64,000 bases of DNA from Brevibacterium sediminis (GTDB taxonomy: Bacteria > Actinomycetota > Actinomycetes > Actinomycetales > Brevibacteriaceae): NCBI RefSeq assembly GCF_013623905.1, contig NZ_JABKDD010000001.1:310001-374000 (forward strand), in the 5' to 3' direction. Positions 26,132-33,640 of this stretch are shown here, piece after piece. Position 1 is the first letter of the stretch; each line of letters starts with the position of its first letter. The notes beneath the pieces are model-generated. The model was given only the letters and a program-made list of their open reading frames with translations. It made no database searches and was not told the origin of the DNA. The position numbers were made by a program, and so were the translations under genes.

Positions 26132-26992
26132 TCATCGGGCAGATTGGGCACAGTCCGGCCCGCGGGGATTGGAATAGCAGTCTTCGTCGACAAGGTAGCG
26201 GTGGTAGCGGTAGACCTCGATGCCGATGTCGTTGCTGGAGACGTGAGCGAATCCGTCGATAGGGAGCCAGGGCCCGCCGTCGACCGAGAATTCTCCGCTG
26301 AATGTCGCGGTCATCGACGCGGATACCTTGCCGGATTTTTGGTATTCGTGTCCGATCTGGGGTGTGCCGCCGGGCAGGGGCTTCGTACCTTTCGTATTAG
26401 TGGTCGTGCCCGAGCCGTCTCCGAAGTCCCAATTGAAGCGCTCTGGGGTGACTTTGACCTTGACCGCATAGGTCAGCAGGGTCATGTCGATATAACTGAC
26501 GTCGATGTCCGTCCAGAAGGCCGCCGGTTTGCCGACGACAGCCCAATCCTTCGGCCAGGCATAGATTGTGGGAGCCGGTATGTCGAAATTCTGGAACTGC
26601 GATTCCGGGATGTGGGTCGGGGGATCGGGCCGAGCCGGAGCGCCGCCGCCACCGCCCCCTCCGCCACCGGGGCCGGGTTCACTTACGCACAGATAGCCGA
26701 CGTCTTCAGTCGGGCAGTCAGGCTGACCGCCGCCGCCGGCGCCACCTCCGCCTCCGGAACCACCGCCGCCGTTGCCTCCTCCACCAGAGCCGCCACCTCC
26801 GGAGCCTCCGCCGCCGTCAGATCCCCCTCCGCCCGGAGGCGGTTGGGGAACCGGGGGTTTTACCGCTTTACACCCGCTAGTGTCGCCAATCGTGCAGCCT
26901 GGTGCTGCCTCCGCCGGCGGAGGAAACATGAACAGGCAAATGGCGACGATTGCAAAACAAAGAATGCTGTGGGAAGACCTATTTCCTAACAA
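26132..26992 (-). CDS. Secreted Gly-rich protein with PKD-like domain
   Basis: A 286-residue exported protein starting at a TTG codon. The only later ATG (MFPP) would cut the signal peptide in half, and a GGGA site stands seven bases before the TTG. Order: signal peptide (about 1-29, ending AEA), a Pro-rich then long Gly/Ser tract (about 50-90, GGGGS-like units), a Cys-containing segment, another Gly run, and a C-terminal beta domain with FNWDFGDGSG (about 196-205), the PKD hallmark. It overlaps the upstream lipoprotein gene by seven bases. The DNA just upstream is clearly lower in GC than its neighbours. Function unknown; a surface-exposed adhesin-like or assembly role is inference. Confidence 0.75.
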   Translation of the reverse strand: MLGNRSSHSILCFAIVAICLFMFPPPAEAAPGCTIGDTSGCKAVKPPVPQPPPGGGGSDGGGGSGGGGSGGGGNGGGGSGGGGGAGGGGQPDCPTEDVGYLCVSEPGPGGGGGGGGGAPARPDPPTHIPESQFQNFDIPAPTIYAWPKDWAVVGKPAAFWTDIDVSYIDMTLLTYAVKVKVTPERFNWDFGDGSGTTTNTKGTKPLPGGTPQIGHEYQKSGKVSASMTATFSGEFSVDGGPWLPIDGFAHVSSNDIGIEVYRYHRYLVDEDCYSNPRGPDCAQSAR

Positions 26993-27624
26993 CGTCGTTC
27001 CCAGAGGGTTTGCTGGTCGACTTTCCAGCTTTCATCATCTAACTGAATGGTGTGTTGCATCGTCACTTTTCCATCAGGATTCACAGTTGGAGTTTGACCT
27101 GCCGGGGTCATTGTCCACCTAGAGGTGTCAACACAAAAGTTCACTAGGACCGAGCCAGATTTCGCTGTTTCGTCGACTCTCGTGACTTCAAATACTTCGA
27201 CCTTCAACGGTTCGATTTGGCCCTTAAAGGTAGCCTCGTTGGAGGCTACTGATTTGGCTTCGGCCTGAATTGACTTAAGCGCATCACCGGATGCGAATTT
27301 CGGAAACTCATCAGCTACCTCGAACTTCCCGGAATACGCTTCATTAATGGCTTGAATGAAGTCGTCGAATGCCACCAGCGCGCCCTCGACGGCCTTCTTT
27401 TCCTCTTTGTCGAGGTCAAGGTCGGTTTCGTAGTCGGGGATGGCCACCTCGGGGGGATTATCGGTCGACCCTCCGTCGGGCTGCTGGGCGGGCAGGGTCG
27501 ACGTCGGTGCGGCTACCGGCGAGTTGTCGGCACAGCCGACAACCGAGACCATACTCAGCGCGGAGAAAACGGCAACGAATATTTGGGAAGGTCGACGATA
27601 CGGTCGGGACGATCCAGTTCTCAT
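26986..27624 (-). CDS. Lipoprotein, possibly DUF6318-like
   Basis: A 212-residue lipoprotein from ATG 27624; an open frame continues to 27663, but an AGAGG site supports the internal ATG. The basic start and hydrophobic stretch end in VVGC (lipobox). A Pro/Thr/Ser linker then leads to an alpha/beta domain (about 75-212) with the layout of NTF2-like lipoproteins: AVEGALVAFDDFIQAINEAY near the start and DDESWKVDQQTLWE at the end, much like DUF6318 proteins of Micrococcales. The 60 bases from 27181 are only about 47 percent GC. Seven bases overlap the PKD-like gene downstream, so the pair is co-translated. Confidence 0.7.
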   Translation of the reverse strand: MRTGSSRPYRRPSQIFVAVFSALSMVSVVGCADNSPVAAPTSTLPAQQPDGGSTDNPPEVAIPDYETDLDLDKEEKKAVEGALVAFDDFIQAINEAYSGKFEVADEFPKFASGDALKSIQAEAKSVASNEATFKGQIEPLKVEVFEVTRVDETAKSGSVLVNFCVDTSRWTMTPAGQTPTVNPDGKVTMQHTIQLDDESWKVDQQTLWERRC

Positions 27625-27783
27625 TCCACGCCTCTGTGGTCTGCAACTGCGGCGCGACCCCATCGGCCGGCACCCGGATTCCCTACATTATTCGACCGGC
27701 ATGCTTTTTAGAACAGGCGAAGTGAAATCTGTGGATAACTCACGCCCGAGTGCGTGGGAACAACGATCTTTCGGCAACTGCGG

Positions 27784-28371
27784 CTACTTGTTCGCGGCCT
27801 TCGCCGTCTTGGCCGCGGCCTTCTGCTGCTTCTTGAAAGCACGCACCTCTTGCAGAGTGACGTCATCGACGACGTCGGCGATCGATCGGCGGGCGTCTGC
27901 GTCTCCGTAATCACCGGCAGCCTCCTGCCAACCGTCGGCCTGGAGTTCGAACTGCTTACCGAGCAAGGCCAGGAAGATCTTGGCCTTCTGATCGCCGAAT
28001 CCGGGCAGCTTCTTCAGCCGTTTGAGGACCTCAGCACCGCTGGGGTCGCCCTCAGTCCAGATAGCCTCGGGGTTGCCGTCGTATTCGTCGACAATGGCTG
28101 CGGCCAGCTTCTGCACCCGTCCAGCCATCGACTTCGGGAACCGGTGGACTGCGGGAGTCTGGGCGAAGATGTCGAGGAAATCGTCCGGGTTCATCTCGGC
28201 GATCTCGTCGATATCGAGCTTGCCCAGTCGATCTGCCAGCTTGGCCGGCCCAGCGAAGGCGCTCTCCATGGTCACCTGCTGGTCGAGCAGCATCCCGACA
28301 AGCAGAGCGAAGCGGTCTTCGGCCAAGAGTGCATCGGCCTTCGGATCTCCAGACAGGAACAGTGAAGTCAT
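27784..28371 (-). CDS. HhH-GPD-type base-excision repair protein
   Basis: A 195-residue protein of the helix-hairpin-helix DNA glycosylase superfamily, the short actinobacterial type. MLLDQQVTMESAFAGPAKL (about 27-45) is the conserved N-terminal helix pair. LPGFGDQKAKIFLALLG (about 126-142) is the HhH element, with Lys at the usual position. A Lys/Ala-rich tail follows. It probably removes or binds damaged bases. The enzyme class (lyase versus monofunctional) and lesion are not predictable. Divergent from the YchJ-like gene at 28425 with 53 bases between starts. Confidence 0.85.
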   Translation of the reverse strand: MTSLFLSGDPKADALLAEDRFALLVGMLLDQQVTMESAFAGPAKLADRLGKLDIDEIAEMNPDDFLDIFAQTPAVHRFPKSMAGRVQKLAAAIVDEYDGNPEAIWTEGDPSGAEVLKRLKKLPGFGDQKAKIFLALLGKQFELQADGWQEAAGDYGDADARRSIADVVDDVTLQEVRAFKKQQKAAAKTAKAANK

Positions 28372-28424
28372 GACTCCATCTTCGCACGCCGCCTACGGCT
28401 GTCCACTGCCGATATCATCGACTG

Positions 28425-28808
28425 ATGATCTGCCCCTGCTCCGGAATGCCTCCCGGCACCGCCTACGACGACTGCTGCCGCCCCGCCCTCGACGGTGAAT
28501 CCTGGCCCACCACCGCCGAGGCGCTGATGCGCTCCCGCTACACCGCCTTCGTCCGCGGCAACGAAGACCACCTCTTCCGCACCTGGCATGCCAAGACCCG
28601 ACCCGACGATGTCGGCGTCGATGACGCCACCACGTGGCTCGGCCTCGAAATCGTGTCCACCACGGGCGGGGGATTCGACGATGTCACCGGCACCGTGCAC
28701 TTCCGTGCGCGATTCCGGGACCACCTCGGCGATCATGTCCTCGAAGAGAACTCCTCCTTCGTCCGCCGTGCCGGGCGGTGGATGTACCTCGAAGCGCTCG
28801 AGAGCTGA
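28425..28808 (+). CDS. YchJ family protein (SEC-C motif, UPF0225)
   Basis: A 127-residue protein of unknown function. The N-terminus ICPCSGMPPGTAYDDCC carries the four-Cys SEC-C-type zinc motif, followed by ALMRSRYTAFVRGNEDHL (about 34-51), the family's most conserved helix, and an NTF2-like beta sheet ending in GRWMYLEA. Unlike E. coli YchJ there is no second SEC-C motif, which is usual in actinobacterial members. The start follows the signature directly. It is transcribed away from the glycosylase gene. Confidence 0.85.
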   Translation: MICPCSGMPPGTAYDDCCRPALDGESWPTTAEALMRSRYTAFVRGNEDHLFRTWHAKTRPDDVGVDDATTWLGLEIVSTTGGGFDDVTGTVHFRARFRDHLGDHVLEENSSFVRRAGRWMYLEALES

Positions 28809-29003
28809 CAACCGGCAACGGCTTCGAACGCCGACCACTGTGTCTATACTGGTGTTCGGCGCATCCAACGCCCAGCCGAGGTCGTGTTCCCAGCACACCG
28901 ACCGCATGGCGAAGGGGAGAGAATCCTCGGACGAAACCGGCACGGTGATTTCCTGACCAGGTTTCGTGCTGGGGGAGACTTGGTCGTTTGAGGAAGTGAC
29001 ACC

Positions 29004-29483
29004 ATGACCAAGGACAAGGATTTCAAGAAGCTCGTTCGCACGCGGATGACCGAAACCGGTGAGAACTACACCACGGCCCGCACCGCGCTGGTCGCCGCGA
29101 ACCAGGGTTCAGGATCCAACAGTGATTCCCGCAGCGAATCCGTCATCGCCCCGGAGATCGCACGGTTTCGGGCGAAGACACTGAAAACGTTCATGCCGGA
29201 CGGCCACATCGTCGCCATTCCGACGAAACGACGCGCCCTCGTGCTCGTCCTCATCGAAGTCCTCGCCGCCCTCGACCCGGACCAGGTCTACGCCGAGAAA
29301 CGACTCAACGGCATCCTCGGGGATTTCCATCCGGACTTCGCCCTGCTGCGTCGCGAACTCATCGACTACCGCCTGCTCGAACGCAATGCCCACACGGGGG
29401 AGTACTGGGTCAACCCGAACCCGCCGACCCATACCGGTTCGCAGGCGCAGGAGATAGCCGGACTCGAGGTATTTCTGCGCTGA
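29004..29483 (+). CDS. DUF2087 domain-containing protein
   Basis: A 159-residue protein of two parts. The N-terminal KDFKKLVRTRMTETGENYT segment (about 5-23) is a short helix pair often found at the start of actinobacterial proteins. The C-terminal DUF2087 winged-helix-like domain (about 52-140) has MPDGHIVAIPTKRRALVLVL and ILGDFHPDFALLRRELIDY as landmarks. DUF2087 often accompanies ArsR-like regulators; here no second regulator domain is present. Function unknown. The 195-base gap upstream contains only a weak inverted repeat (CGAAACC ... GGTTTCG, about 28932-28968). Confidence 0.82.
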   Translation: MTKDKDFKKLVRTRMTETGENYTTARTALVAANQGSGSNSDSRSESVIAPEIARFRAKTLKTFMPDGHIVAIPTKRRALVLVLIEVLAALDPDQVYAEKRLNGILGDFHPDFALLRRELIDYRLLERNAHTGEYWVNPNPPTHTGSQAQEIAGLEVFLR

Positions 29484-29542
29484 ACCGGCGACAGCGTATC
29501 CTTGAAGCTCGAACCACAAACGGGCAGACACGAGGAGCATCC

Positions 29543-30046
29543 ATGGCCTATCACGCCGATTCGACCGATCTCGACGAAAAAGAGATTCTCAGCTGGGACA
29601 TGTTCGGCCGATCGGCGCGTGAGATGGCGCAGACCATCGCGGATTCCGACTACGATCCCGAGATCGTCATCGCCGTAGCCCGCGGTGGACTGCTGCCCGC
29701 CGGAGCACTCGCCTACGCGCTCGGACTCAAGCTTTCCGACGCCATCAACGTCGAGTTCTACACCGACGTCCACGAGACCCTGCCCGACCCCATCCTGCTC
29801 GCCCCGATGCTCGACATCGAAGCGATCAAGGGCAAGAAGCTGCTCGTCGTAGATGACGTCGCCGACTCCGGCCGCACCCTCGCCCTCGTCCTCGAACTGC
29901 TGCGCAAACACGGTGCGGAAGCCCAGTCGGCCGTCATCTACGCGAAGTCCGCATCGATCATCGACCCGGACTTCGTGTGGAAGCGCACCGATCAGTGGAT
30001 CGTCTTCCCCTGGTCGGCCGAACCCCCGGTCGAACCCAGCAAGTAA
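29543..30046 (+). CDS. Phosphoribosyltransferase (xanthine/hypoxanthine type)
   Basis: A 167-residue type I phosphoribosyltransferase that would join PRPP to a purine base. The PRPP loop is VVDDVADSGRTL (about 101-112), with the acidic pair and Gly required. The PPi loop AVARGGLLPAG lies at about 49-59. The C-terminal hood ends DQWIVFPW, as in bacterial xanthine/guanine-type enzymes. The exact base is not predictable from sequence alone. It begins 60 bases after the DUF2087 gene, and the carboxylesterase gene follows after nine bases. Confidence 0.86.
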   Translation: MAYHADSTDLDEKEILSWDMFGRSAREMAQTIADSDYDPEIVIAVARGGLLPAGALAYALGLKLSDAINVEFYTDVHETLPDPILLAPMLDIEAIKGKKLLVVDDVADSGRTLALVLELLRKHGAEAQSAVIYAKSASIIDPDFVWKRTDQWIVFPWSAEPPVEPSK

Positions 30047-30055
30047 GCTGACCAA

Positions 30056-31357
30056 ATGGAGGAGACACGGGACATCGCCGCCCCGTGCGGACGCGTGCGC
30101 GCCTACGTCAACGACGACGTGATCCGCGCACGGGGCATCCGCTACGCCCGTGCAGGTCGTTTCCTCCCTCCCGTCGATGAACCTCCGGTGGACTTCATCG
30201 ACGGCGGTCGACCGGGCCCGGCAAGCCCGCAGCTGCGCCGCGACCCGAATGCCGGAATGACCTTCGATCAGCTCGGCGGGCTGCCCATCAGCGAAGACTG
30301 TCTGCGCGTGAGCGTGACTATGCCGAAGGACACCATCACCGAGGCGGGGCTTCCCGTCCTCGTCTGGATCCACGGCGGAGCCTACGTCGCCGGGGCCGGG
30401 GACGCGGAGATCTACGATCCGCACGCCCTGGCCGCCGAGCAGAACATCATCGTCGTCTCCGTGACCTACCGCCTCGGAGTCCTCGGATACCTCGGAACCG
30501 GCCGAGACGAACACCTCAACCTCGGAGTGCTCGACCAGATCTCCGCCCTGCGCTGGGTGCAGACGAACATCTCCGCCTTCGGCGGCAACCCGGACAACGT
30601 CACGATCGCCGGGCAAAGCGCCGGAGCAGACGCCTGCGCCCACCTCATGATCGCCGAAGGCACCGCAGGACTCTTCCATCGTGTGCTCATGGCCTCAGCA
30701 CCCTTGGGACTCGCCGGCGGCACCGACGCAATGAACTGGGCAATGGGGAAAGTCGCCCAGAAGATCGACCCTGAAGCCGGCGTCGACGGCATCCTCCGAG
30801 CGCAGGAAGAAGTGCACAAAGCCGCCCTCGTCGGGGGTCTGCATGCCGGAATGTGCTTCGGAGTCCGTTACGGCCAGTACCCTTTGCCATCACGCTCGAA
30901 GGCAGCCGAGGCCTGGGCCGAAGTCGCCCCGAAATTCGACGTCCTCATGACCCGCACGGAACGGGAGATCGCGTTCTTCGCCGGTTTCGTTCCCGCACTG
31001 CGTCGCCTCTACGATCGCACCCTGACCTCGCCGATGCTCGAATCCCTCATCTCCGGAATCACCTCGGCGGTCTATACCCGGGCCGGACGCGAATTCTACG
31101 ACCGCCACCGGATGTCCGGCGGTCAAGGCGCCCGCCTGCTCATCGTCTCCCGCGGAGACGGCAGCTTCTTCGACGCGGCCCACTCCGGAGATCTGCCGCT
31201 GATCTTCCCCGGCGATATCTGGCACGATTCCTTCCTCGACTACGGTGCGACCACCGATATCGCCGGTCCCGAGCTGCGCCGGACCTGGGGCGAATTCGCC
31301 TCCTCGGGCACACTGCCGCGGGTGCGGGTGCCCGGACTCATCGACATCATGGGCTGA
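30056..31357 (+). CDS. Carboxylesterase (type B)
   Basis: A 433-residue serine esterase of the carboxylesterase/lipase family. Landmarks are GIRYARAGRFLPP (N-terminal), VLVWIHGGAYVAG (oxyanion hole, about 101-113), VSVTYRLGVLGYL and the nucleophile elbow IAGQSAGADA with Ser at about 188. Late in the chain the acid lies in LMTRTEREIAFF and the His in FDAAHSGDLPLIF. The family usual is near 500 residues, so this is a compact member. It follows the phosphoribosyltransferase by nine bases and could share its transcript. Substrate unknown. Confidence 0.86.
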   Translation: MEETRDIAAPCGRVRAYVNDDVIRARGIRYARAGRFLPPVDEPPVDFIDGGRPGPASPQLRRDPNAGMTFDQLGGLPISEDCLRVSVTMPKDTITEAGLPVLVWIHGGAYVAGAGDAEIYDPHALAAEQNIIVVSVTYRLGVLGYLGTGRDEHLNLGVLDQISALRWVQTNISAFGGNPDNVTIAGQSAGADACAHLMIAEGTAGLFHRVLMASAPLGLAGGTDAMNWAMGKVAQKIDPEAGVDGILRAQEEVHKAALVGGLHAGMCFGVRYGQYPLPSRSKAAEAWAEVAPKFDVLMTRTEREIAFFAGFVPALRRLYDRTLTSPMLESLISGITSAVYTRAGREFYDRHRMSGGQGARLLIVSRGDGSFFDAAHSGDLPLIFPGDIWHDSFLDYGATTDIAGPELRRTWGEFASSGTLPRVRVPGLIDIMG

Positions 31358-31445
31358 ACGGTCAACTGTACGATCGCCGTCTGCGATCCCAGCTCTGTCG
31401 TCTTTTCACAACCGCCATGTCACCGGCGTGCACTACCGTTGGACC

Positions 31446-32555
31446 ATGGACGCACATCAGATCTCGGCAGCCCGTCTGATCTCGCAGGGACTCATCGGAC
31501 CTCCACCCGAGTCACCGACAGGAACCGACCTCTCAACCGCCGGCGCAGTCGTCGAGCATCTCGGCTGTGTCCAAGCCCAAGCTCTCGGCGGTGCACTGAT
31601 CTCCATCGCCCTGCGCCTAGGACCGGATGTCACTGACGGTGTGGCCGCGGTCCGTGCCGCCATCGATTCCGGAGAGATCGTGCGTTCCTGGACCCAGCGC
31701 GGCACCATCCATCTGACCACGGCCAAGGACATCGGGTGGATCCTCGGCCTCACCGGGGCACGGATCATGAAATCCACGGCCAAGCGGCGCGAGTATTTCG
31801 GCATCACCGACGCGATGCTCGATACTGCAGCGGAACTCGCCACAGTGGCCATCCGGGACCGGGGACCGCTGACGCGCGAAGAGCTGCTCGAAGCGTTCGC
31901 TCCCATCGGTGCCGGAGACGAATACGGCCACGCCCGTTACCTCATCACTTCCTTGGCGCTGCAGAACATCATCGTCCAAGCCCCCGTGATCGAGGGCAAA
32001 GATGACATGAAATACGTGCTCACCGCCGATTGGGTGCCCACACCTACAGAGCTGGACACCGAGGCGGCCGACCACGAATGGATGAGACGCTTCGTCACCA
32101 GTCACGGACCGGTCACAGTCGATGACGCGACACGGTGGACGGGACTGCCGAAGACGAGAATGAGAAAGGCCATCCGCGCCGGAATCGATGCCGGAGAGAT
32201 CGTGAGCACCGACATCGACGGCACCGACTACGCTCACGCACCGGATCTGGAGGACCGACTGGCCGAATGGGAGACGGCGGCGCAGGAGACCATGCTGCTG
32301 CCGGGATTCGACGAGATCATCCTCGGGTACAAGGACCGCAGCGCCACACTCGACCCTGCGAATGAGAGACTCGTTGTGCCCGGAGGCAACGGAATGTTCA
32401 AGAACACGGTGGTGACCGGCACCCGCGCACGCGCGACCTGGAAACGATCACCCCTCAAGACCGGTCCGCGGGTCCGCGTCGACACCTTCCCAGGGGAGAA
32501 GGTTGACCTCGAGGCCGTCGAATCGGTGAGTGCAACCCACCCGGCCTTCGTCTGA
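31446..32555 (+). CDS. AlkZ-like winged-helix DNA glycosylase family protein (HTH_42)
   Basis: A 369-residue protein of the tandem winged-helix AlkZ/YcaQ superfamily, whose members remove bulky alkyl adducts or unhook interstrand crosslinks. The N-terminal LGCVQAQALGG holds Gln43-Ala-Gln45, matching the QxQ catalytic motif of AlkZ-type enzymes rather than the QxD of E. coli YcaQ. RSWTQRGTIHLTTAKDIGWI (about 81-100) and LLPGFDEIILGYKDRSATL (about 283-301) are the other strong family blocks. The ATG at 31446 is used; the longer open frame starts inside the esterase gene. It could be a housekeeping or antibiotic-self-resistance type; no biosynthetic genes are adjacent. Confidence 0.82.
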   Translation: MDAHQISAARLISQGLIGPPPESPTGTDLSTAGAVVEHLGCVQAQALGGALISIALRLGPDVTDGVAAVRAAIDSGEIVRSWTQRGTIHLTTAKDIGWILGLTGARIMKSTAKRREYFGITDAMLDTAAELATVAIRDRGPLTREELLEAFAPIGAGDEYGHARYLITSLALQNIIVQAPVIEGKDDMKYVLTADWVPTPTELDTEAADHEWMRRFVTSHGPVTVDDATRWTGLPKTRMRKAIRAGIDAGEIVSTDIDGTDYAHAPDLEDRLAEWETAAQETMLLPGFDEIILGYKDRSATLDPANERLVVPGGNGMFKNTVVTGTRARATWKRSPLKTGPRVRVDTFPGEKVDLEAVESVSATHPAFV

Positions 32556-32575
32556 GCACGCAGAGACGACCGACG

Positions 32576-33640
32576 GTGGACGATCGCCACATGACACGCA
32601 CACAGTGGGCCAGCCGTGTGGGTGAAGGCGACCGACCGGCATCGCCTGCGGGCCGAACTGCCGTCGGGATCATCCTCAATCCCAAACACCCGGCGACCCT
32701 GCGGGCGTATGCCGAGCTCGTGCCGGAACTGCGCAATACCGGCGCGCACTACCGAAGCATGACCACCAGCGTCGACCGTTCCGGTCGTTGGCAAGCCGAA
32801 CAGCTCGTCAAATGGGGCGCTGACATCGTCATCATCCTCGGTGGCGACGGCACCATCCGAGCGACAGCGCCGGTACTCGCCGAGGCGGACATCCTGACGT
32901 TCCTCGTCCCGACCGGGACCGCGAACGTGCTCAGCCGCCATATCGGCCTCCGATCCTCCCGGCACGCCATTGACCATTGCAAGCGCACGATCGCCTCGAT
33001 CATCCGTGACGGCTATCCGCCGAACCTCCGGAACGTTCCGATCAATACTGCGGAGTACCAGACGGCCGACGGCGCTCGACATCGCACCGAGTTCATCAGT
33101 CTCGCAGGAATCGGGGGAGACGCCCGGGCCGTCGCCCACCACCATGTCTCGCTCGGGCTGCTCGGCTACGCCTGGGGAGCCGCGCAGGCCCTCGTCGCCG
33201 CAGATTTCACCGCGAGCACGGGAGACACCGCAAGCATGAGGGACGCCGCAAGAGCGGAAGACACCGCAAGCACAGGGGAGGGAACCGACTCGGGGCTGGT
33301 GTGGTCGGTGATGGCGTCGAAGGTCGCCCGTCCTGCCGGTCCCATCGCCGTGTTCCCCGAAGCGCGCATTGATGCTCCGACCTTCTCCATGCTCACCGTC
33401 GGCCCGTTTCCGCACTCACCCATGGCGCGGTGCCGAGCCTGGGCAGGAATCGCCGCGGCATGCCTGCAGGGCAGACCGGAGGCCCACCCGCTCATGAACT
33501 ATCGGCGCACAACCGAGACGACGGTCACCGTCGAATATCCGGTACCGGCACAACTCGACGGAGACCTCATCGGCGACTGCCTGGAACTGCGGGTGAGCGC
33601 CGGTGAGAAGACACTGCGGGTATCAGCGCCGGCGTCGTGA
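32576..33640 (+). CDS. Diacylglycerol kinase-like catalytic domain protein
   Basis: A 354-residue protein of the DAGK/sphingosine-kinase (YegS/DgkB) fold, which phosphorylates lipids. It has NPKHPATLRAYAEL at the start, LGGDGTIRA (about 88-96, ATP loop) and LVPTGTANVLSRHIGL (about 110-125). The C-terminal half contains AGIGGDARAVAHHHV and a beta domain. An unusual hexapeptide-repeat insertion lies at about 211-234 (DNA 33206-33277). The start is a GTG at 32576; ATG 32591 is an equally good choice. It follows the AlkZ-like gene by 20 bases and overlaps the convergent HerA-like gene by 18. Confidence 0.82.
   Translation: MDDRHMTRTQWASRVGEGDRPASPAGRTAVGIILNPKHPATLRAYAELVPELRNTGAHYRSMTTSVDRSGRWQAEQLVKWGADIVIILGGDGTIRATAPVLAEADILTFLVPTGTANVLSRHIGLRSSRHAIDHCKRTIASIIRDGYPPNLRNVPINTAEYQTADGARHRTEFISLAGIGGDARAVAHHHVSLGLLGYAWGAAQALVAADFTASTGDTASMRDAARAEDTASTGEGTDSGLVWSVMASKVARPAGPIAVFPEARIDAPTFSMLTVGPFPHSPMARCRAWAGIAAACLQGRPEAHPLMNYRRTTETTVTVEYPVPAQLDGDLIGDCLELRVSAGEKTLRVSAPAS
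33206..33277 (+). repeat. Four imperfect 18-bp coding repeats
   Basis: Units start at 33206, 33224, 33242 and 33260, with core GACACCGCAAGCA in the second and fourth. They are read as FTASTG, DTASMR, DAARAE and DTASTG within the lipid-kinase-like protein, in the linker between its two lobes. In-frame slippage would change protein length without breaking the frame. Confidence 0.7.
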
